Source: Rhyacophila brunnea
Taxonomy: Eukaryota > Arthropoda > Insecta > Trichoptera > Rhyacophilidae
DNA length: 64,000 nt
Reading direction: 5' to 3'
Assembly (NCBI GenBank): GCA_022495005.1
Contig: JAGYXB010001054.1
Location: 1-64,000 of the forward strand
In this document: positions 57,629 to 64,000 of the stretch, in pieces
How the letters are laid out: every line of letters begins with the position of its first letter
Position numbering within the stretch: the stretch's first letter is position 1
Translations under genes and position numbers: made by a program
The notes under the pieces: model-generated
Databases searched by the model: none
What the model was told of the DNA's origin: nothing
Seen by the model: the letters and a program-made list of their open reading frames with translations, nothing else

Positions 57629-58189
57629 TTTGGGGGCGTAAAATAACCTAAAATATGTTAATAACATCATATTTAATCAGTATTTACCCGTCAACGTTGC
57701 GATATAAAACGTACGTAGATAATTAAAAGAAAGAAACGTCTCCATTATTAGAATATTCAATACAAGATACAACAATATTTTACAGACAAACTATTACAAA
57801 ATCACAATAAACACCTCCTTAAATGAGAATTGAAACACGAAATAATAATTTTAGCGGTAATATGTAGTAATAAATGGTAAATGTATAACAATTTATTAAC
57901 AGCTTTCTCCAATATTACATATGATACGAATTGAAAATCTGACGTTTATTATGTCAAACGGAAAGTTGCGAGCGCCTCTACCGTCAAAGCATGTGTACTA
58001 CCAAAGCCTGGCCTAGTGACATCCAGCGGTCGACTTTTAATATGCTACGGTTGAAGCAAGTTGTGCAATAGTTGTGCAACTGGTCACTTGTGCTAAATTC
58101 ATGAATCGCCCTCAAGAAAGTTCTATTAAATTTATCGCTGTTCTGTTTTGACAAGTTCTGTTTTGTCATTGAACCGTTTTTATCATATG

Positions 58190-58240
58190 TGCGGGTGGGC
58201 TAATAAACCATGTATTTGGTTTATTAGCCCACCATTAACT
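58190..58240. repeat. Perfect hairpin just outside the Harbinger right end
   Basis: GGTGGGCTAATAAACC and its exact complement, starting at about 58195 and 58217, are separated by a short loop. A perfect 16-bp stem is unusual here. It could be a small stem-loop transcript, a MITE relic or chance. Confidence 0.7.
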
Positions 58241-58773
58241 ATGCGAAAATACGACTATTTTCTAAAGATTAATAACGGTCTGGAGACCAAATAAAACACT
58301 TTTCATTCTTCGAGTATGTGAGTAAATACACTTAATCTCTCACGCAGCTCTTGAAAAATTGGAGCACTTACTTTACATCTCATTTGTTCCAAAAAAACTT
58401 GTTGATATTCCAAACGCTTCGGATAAAGTTCGCGCCACACATGTCAACATATTATTTTAGACAAGACCTTCACGACACGTCCTGGCAATATATTCCCAGA
58501 TGACTCGGAAAACTCAAGTTTATTAAAATATATTTTACCGTTTCTAGAAAATATTTTCAAAGTCTCAGCTAGGTGCTACGAAAACTTTTAAAACTCTACA
58601 GTCGTTTGTTAGACAAGTGATAAAATCAAGTTGCTTATTGCTTTATTATTCGCAGCATTATTAAGTTTAGTCTCTCTCCATCAAATATATCAAATGAGTA
58701 AGAGGTATTTTTAGATATATTATTTTTATATCATGCAACCATTTCAAATTCAAAATGTATTATTTTGATATCT

Positions 58774-58950
58774 ACAGACCTACAAACTTATTTGACAAAT
58801 GGGATGGGAGAGCCACTATCGAAAACTACCCAATCAAGACTTGTAACTGGATAAAATCTGACATTCGAATGAAATTTTCAAAATTCCATTCTATGGTAGT
58901 TCGTCGTTCCATTTTCGGCCATTCTACAGATATGTTTGTAGGTCTGTATT
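58774..58950. repeat. Inverted pair ACAGACCTACAAAC / GTTTGTAGGTCTGT
   Basis: Perfect 14-bp complements (58780 and 58933 regions), about 150 bp apart, perhaps a small MITE. A 113-codon frame (58755-59096) runs through it; its product is K/N/F-rich and resembles no family I know. Confidence 0.5.
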
Positions 58951-59099
58951 CATTTTATAGAAGAATAAAAAAACAAATCGACTGTAAAAAGGAAAAAGGG
59001 CGTAATCCACACAAAGCAAATTTTACAGGAGGAGCAAAAAACGTTTTTTCAATGATTTTCTGTCAAAATCAAAATAAAAAATATACACAGACTTAAAGT

Positions 59100-60780
59100 G
59101 CATAATGATTAATAATTTGGTGTAATATTTTCCCAATCTGACATTAATTACGTAAGTTATTAGAGAAAAACTGATAAAAATGATGGTAACATCCTTTTTC
59201 CTTACCAATTTCAAATGTCGTATTCATAAAATACAGTGGACTTACGCAGCAAATAGCCTTTTTTCACACTTATTTTTACTTAAATTCTTGGGAATGTATT
59301 TCTTTATAGTGTTTCACTAGGTGTTTATTTAATATTTTTTCATTTCCTATGGTTTAATTATATTAAGTTTAAAATTAGAACAATCATAATTTATTATTTT
59401 CAGAAAAAAAGTATTTTATTAAACCATAAATGACACATAATCATTACATAATAGTAATAATGATAATAGTAAATATAGCAAATATTTTATTATATATAGA
59501 TAGACATAGTATATTGATTCAAGCTAATCTTAGTTATTTACAATAATTATAACAAATAACCAATATTTGCGGATGTATTTGGTTCTTGACAATCACTTGT
59601 CACTTTGATCAGTGGCTATTGACAACAAATTAAAACAAAACGCATTTTACTCGAGATTTATGTTATTACTATAAATAATACGGTGCATAATTATAATTTT
59701 TGTCCATTAAAATGATTTTAATCGTAAATATAAGCGTACATAGGACCAAGTTCAGTTTAAAATTGTGTTTGACATGTCACATAACCTATAAACCGCACGG
59801 CGGTGTTTGAAGTAAATATAGCAAATATTTTATTAATTTTATCATCTAATATGAACAAGAGGTCATTAACCAATGATTAAGACACAATATAAGTTGTAAC
59901 ATAATGTTTTATAACAATTTACAGAGAATTAATGATGACGCTTCACTTGTGCGGCATAAAAATTTCAAGGCGTAATTTTAAGGTCTTACCATTTTTCTTT
60001 GTGTTGTTTATTCCATCCATGTTAACACCACACATTTTAAGAATATTTTAACTTCTTTCTATTGCCATTTTCACTGGATTAGTATACTTTAAATGAATTT
60101 TAATGGAGAGAGTGTCGAAAAACGTGTTGGACTGTCAAACGAGCGAGCGAAACTATTAGGTGGCTTAATCTTCATTATGGTTCATACCTGAGCCAGCCGG
60201 CGGTCAGCGTTTAGTAAAACTGCCACTATCCTCATACATTTACGGATTAAGTTGCTTACCGCCCTTTTCCTTACCACAAAAGATTGCTTAAACGACTTAT
60301 AATGTCATTGACGTGGTTTGAGCCCCTTTTCCTGGACGTAAAATTCACACGCCCTTCATTTCTAAAAACTAAAAGCTAAATTTTCATAATAATTCGTCAT
60401 TTGCAGCTTAAATCCTTTGGGCATACCATGTATTGAGTTGAATACTTTGCTAATAACAAATAAAACCCACTTTGCAAAAACTGAGGCTTACGCCCCTTTT
60501 CCTTTCCACAGTCGAAATGAATATCTTTTCCATGTTCTGTTTTTTTTTAACTATCTTTATATAAGTTTATTCTCTAATGTTATGAAATATCATTTATTTT
60601 ATTGATTGCTATGACTTTTAAAACCTATTGGAACTACTGGGGTGCCCTGCAAATTTTTAAAGTATATTTTCTCTATCTACCTACGAAAAAATTTAATTAA
60701 GTTTTTTTCCGAATTTGTTAGATCTAAAAATTAATGCTTATCTAACAAAATTGCATGCAAAGTGGGCAAGTTAAACGATA
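59100..60780. other. No supported gene; balanced island at 60100-60320
   Basis: AT-rich except for GAGCGAGCGAAACTATTAGG and CTGAGCCAGCCGGCGGTCAG. GTAAATATAGCAAATATTTT occurs twice (59468 and 59813). The 62-codon frame at 60417 is unsupported. Confidence 0.45.
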
Positions 60781-61105
60781 TTTTTAATAAACCATTTCTT
60801 TTATTGAATGAATAATTCACAAGACTGTGAGTATGTCACATTACATATATTGAACATACATAACTTGAAAACACATCAGATGTATACCCACTGGAAAAAA
60901 TCATATTTACGAAACTCATTGACCACTATGCTAAAGGAGTCATATTTAATTGCGACAAATTTTAACTAATGCCTCTTAATATTCACTGAATCACACCCGA
61001 AAGATCAGGTTTGATTCCTGCGGTCTTACTTTTTTCAAAAAGATTTTTTCTATTGGTTATAATATATTTTCTTAGAAGTGTTTTCAAAATTATGTTGAAC
61101 CGGGG
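60780..61105. repeat. tRNA-like repeat family A, inverted (foldback) copy
   Basis: Minus orientation from TTTCTTTTATTGAATGAATA to the reversed core ACCACTATGCTAAAGGAGTC and AATTGCGACAAATTTTAACT. Near 60990 it switches to plus: CAGGTTTGATTCCTGCGG, CTTACTTTTTTCAAAAAG, and the full tail to about 61100. Each arm lacks what the other has, so it is a head-to-head pair of partial copies. Confidence 0.75.
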
Positions 61106-61109
61106 AATA

Positions 61110-63250
61110 ATAGTGGCACAAGTCCAAATTTGTCATTTTTGAGTTAAATATATAGAAATGTTCCAAGATACTCGTATCATTTCTATCCGCACAAATAGCG
61201 GCATAATTCTTAAAAATATAATGGTGGCTTAAAAGCATTTTTGTCATTATCGTAGTATAATATTTTACTTGAATTCAAGCAGAAATAGTGGCACAATAAT
61301 CATTGTGCCATAGTTATTGCTGATAACATTAAAAATGAGATGACTCAAGTGTGCCAACTTTACGCTGTTATAAAGTAAATTTAAAAAAAAAACTGATTTA
61401 ACACACCAAAATAAAATATTAAAACTGCTCTCCTGCAAAAACAAGTTTTTCGATCTATGTTCAATATATTTTTTAATTGCATATTAACGTATATAAATAA
61501 TGACTTCATTATTATACTACAAAATAATATAATTTTCCAACGACATTTGCCTATAAGCTTGTATTATATATTTATTGTCGGCTTGATCAACCTCACAGAC
61601 ACGTAGCAATGGCCTTAATACCTTACCAGTTATGACACTAATACAATCAAACAAAGGCTGTAACTAAGATAGTATATTACTTTAAGGTGTATAATAATAG
61701 CACATACAAACAAAAATAGTATTAGTACGTATTGTAAAAAACATACACACACAATGTTAAAACCAGTGTCATACTATCGAATGGATTGAGGCTGTAGGTA
61801 TATTAGCCTAATATTTTTTTTAGCATTCTCGACGCCGTCTAGGAATCAAATTAATTATGAATTAATTAATTAATTATTTATTATTAAGACCTTCGTCCAA
61901 AATTACAAAACTTGGTCCCATGTATTAAAGTAAATACTCTACATACTAGACGCACCTTACGGAAAAAAGGAAGCTTTTCAAGTATATTAATAATTAATAA
62001 TTAATTGATAAATATGCATCTAACAACATTACATAAAAAGAAAAATAAACTTACGATTTGTTATAAACTGTGAATTTGTTAAAGGATCTGATCTTGTTAT
62101 TACATGGTCATGTGTATCATTAAAATTTAGTTTATTAAGTTTTCTATATTTGAGGTGTCTAATTCCATAAAGCGATAAGTCCACATTTGGTCAAAATCGA
62201 GAAAAAAATACGGACGTATTCTTTGTATTATTTTACACAATATATATTGATCTATAAATTCCAAAACGTGACATAACCCTACGAAAAAAATATTTTAAAT
62301 CTCGATTTATTACAAAAATCACCAACTCCGTGTTTCATATTATTTAAAGCTTGGTTGATTTCACGCGTATTTAAGTCAACCAATAAGGGAACGTTCAATA
62401 TATAAAAGGGCGTCTCCCATGCTGTAGCATCTGGTAAACTCATGACGGTGACACGGAAATATGTGCCTTATGCGGAATAAATTAAAAAGTGAGGTACAAG
62501 TAGCGCTACGTCCAATTTTATTTTGCCTATATTTATTACATTTAAGAGTTTATCACCTGAAATAAATTGCCATTTGGTTCTAATTTTGATATAGAATACA
62601 ACGGAAAAAATAATCTCACGTTAAAACAAATAATTGAAGCTTGAAACATAAAAACGTTGTTTCCCGAAAGTCCCGAATCGTGGACTTGTCGCTTTTTGTA
62701 ATTAGACATCTCATTTTATTGTATAGATTTTTGACTTATTTGTAGTGCTAATATTTTTTATATTCATTTAAAAAAAACAATGATTTTCATAAAAATCTGT
62801 CGAACTTGATATTCTTTTTCTTTATATGACTCTGGTAGGTAGAGGATTCGCTTTTACGAAACTTCAGATAACACCTCGGACACATAGTTATCGTTAAATT
62901 TATCGTAATTATTTGTGATAAAGTACCACAGGGATGCTCTAAAACCTGCTGGGTAGACAAACTCATAAAGTTCAGTAGATGTACTTGGCGGCAGAGCTAG
63001 AACCAAGAATAGTGGAATGGAGCTAAGGGAGGTTTTCATCCAGCTGTGGATAGGCCCCAGCTGTTGATGATTATAACACAAAACTAACGTTATGGAGAAA
63101 TTCAAAAGTTTCTAAGTATCTATAGAGAAATAATTATTTTTTTATTTTTATTAATTACATTAAAAAATATATTTTAATTTATAACAATTAATTATGAGGT
63201 GTAACTTAACTGTATTAAAACTATTGTTAGCGATATTGAAGCTATACCTC
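61110..63250. other. No supported gene
   Basis: AT-rich; the short palindrome ATTAATTAATTAATTATTTA lies near 61860. An 83-codon minus frame (62854-63105) could be LINE-derived (QQLGPIHSWMKTSLSSIPLF) but is too short to judge. Confidence 0.45.
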
Positions 63251-63254
63251 AGTT

Positions 63255-63545
63255 GAGGCATCGTCTAAAATGATAGTGGCTAGGCGATGCGCGGATTGTG
63301 CAAATGACGCGTGCCGAACGAAATATAATTTGTCATATAAATCATGCGTCCATTTAATGTTCTATTTATTGTTCTATTAGCAACAATAATAATATGTTCA
63401 TTGACATGTTTTCTTTTTCAAGTAAATGGGTAACGTTTTTTAGTCATCTTTACACGATTTAAGAATTAATACCCCCGTCGCCATCACGAAAGAAATTGAC
63501 GTGTTCACAGCTCGACGTTTGCTCTCCGATTGCCAGTGAGTCCAA
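63255..63545 (+). repeat. Partial second copy of the 46.4-kb element interior
   Basis: TTGAGGCATCGTCTAAAATG, GCGGATTGTGCAAATGACGC, ATCTTTACACGATTTAAGAA and CGCCATCACGAAAGAAATT match 46490-46770 in order. The TATCGCACCCCC termini are absent. Confidence 0.8.
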
Positions 63546-63639
63546 AATTTCGTCGCACCTATAGTTGAAAATTATTTGCCGTTTCACTTAAGTACCGTCT
63601 TAACGCCTTCCAGGAATCAAGACAGGGATCAATTGTTAA

Positions 63640-63955
63640 GACGTTCGTTCAAAATTCAGGGAAATAATTACTATGTTTAACCGAATCGCTTCGGATATTG
63701 ACGTATTCTACTTACGTGAGGGTGTATTTAAGTGGACGTCGTTTTATGAGTTTTTAATATGGGGTCTATCAACCTAGTTCACTCAGTGTGCTTTAATGTA
63801 CCTTTATTTTTCTTATTTTATTATTTACTCACTATACCCTATTTTTATTTGAAAAATTATTAACACTCTTACTTTATGTCATGTCTTGAACGCTTTGAAT
63901 TTATAATTTATCATGTTCATCATATATGTAAAATAAATTTTGAATTTGAATATTA
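63640..63955 (+). pseudogene. Jockey-like LINE 3' end, plus strand
   Basis: MFNRIASDIDVFYLREGVFK, WTSFYEFLIWGLST on plus, then the family 3' UTR (CTAGTTCACTCAGTGTGCTT) and the tail TTTTGAATTTGAAT near 63945. Confidence 0.82.
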
Positions 63956-64000
63956 CAAAACATGGTCGCCTATATTACCGAAACTAGAGATTTTACCTCG

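Larger units (their letters stand above)
52951..58125. mobile_element. PIF/Harbinger DNA transposon, near full-length but inactive
   Basis: The ends are inverted repeats: GAGGGCGATTCATGAATTTA (52962-52981) on the left and its exact complement ending at about 58112 on the right, extending outward with a few mismatches to CTTCCT / AGGAAG-like bases. TTA at 52948-52950 and 58126-58128 could be the 3-bp target duplication usual for this superfamily, but outer ends are uncertain by several bases. Inside, a Myb/SANT-like gene runs inward on plus and a HARBI1-like transposase runs inward on minus, the standard two-gene Harbinger layout. Both genes carry frameshifts, the transposase catalytic exons are missing and a LINE fragment lies at about 56.9-57.1 kb. 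A tRNA-like repeat abuts the left end. Confidence 0.85.

Noticed and set aside
52938..58131. CTATTAAAT on both sides of the Harbinger element as a 9-bp target duplication
   Set aside because: The distances to the inverted repeats differ on the two sides and a 9-bp duplication does not fit the superfamily; likely chance in AT-rich DNA.
58755..59096. 113-codon plus frame as a gene
   Set aside because: Lysine/asparagine/phenylalanine-rich, crosses an inverted repeat, no family likeness and no splice context; kept only as a note.

Overview
The window reads as AT-rich nuclear DNA of an insect, intronic and intergenic, crowded with mobile elements. Pointers to an insect are insect-type non-LTR retrotransposons, a PIF/Harbinger transposon, many MITEs, tRNA-derived SINEs, TTAGG-type runs inside foldback elements and spliceosomal introns. 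Repeated AATATTAT and TAGGTACCTA words are common in Lepidoptera and aphids; I cannot decide the order. There are no prokaryotic operons, rRNA genes, CRISPR arrays or intact host single-exon genes.

Host coding content: I find one convincing host exon, 47732-47888 (+), the start of a CUB domain between a good acceptor and a good donor. Much of the window may be introns of that CUB gene, which is inference. A second, unidentified exon-like piece (35655-35849, minus) lies inside a MITE.

Layout. 0-10 kb: hAT-type MITEs (752-1788, 6767-7287, 9099-9672), a tRNA-like repeat (2815-3391), a LINE scrap (3980-4330), an internally deleted hAT transposon with an 8-bp target duplication (4812-5548) and a tandem duplication (7999-8526). 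10-22 kb: LINE 3' ends (10.2, 11.2-11.8, 16.2-16.6, 19.3-19.9, 20.3-21.0 kb), a palindrome inserted in a SINE (12.3 kb), a MITE cluster (15.0-16.1 kb), and a MITE with perfect ends whose empty site is visible in a related repeat at 40 kb. 22-33 kb: hAT MITE, 24-kb foldback, SINEs, a LINE pseudogene that keeps the YADD reverse transcriptase motif (26.46-27.2 kb), a tandem duplication (30.04-30.6 kb), and an 822-bp foldback (32737-33558). 33-47 kb: MITE with the exon-like insert, LINE copies (37.0, 42.7-43.8 kb), a short hAT element (38698-39090) and a 696-bp TIR element (46394-47089). 47-64 kb: the CUB exon, more MITEs and tRNA-like repeats, and a 5.2-kb PIF/Harbinger transposon (about 52951-58125) with a Myb/SANT-like gene on plus and the 5' part of a HARBI1-like transposase on minus. 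It is damaged by frameshifts, an internal loss and a LINE fragment.

The genes do not form a pathway. The most coherent system is the Harbinger element, whose Myb-like protein and transposase act together in this superfamily. The most unusual pattern is a tRNA-like repeat family in which five of seven copies are head-to-head or partly inverted, alongside a palindromic insertion with a 16-bp target duplication.
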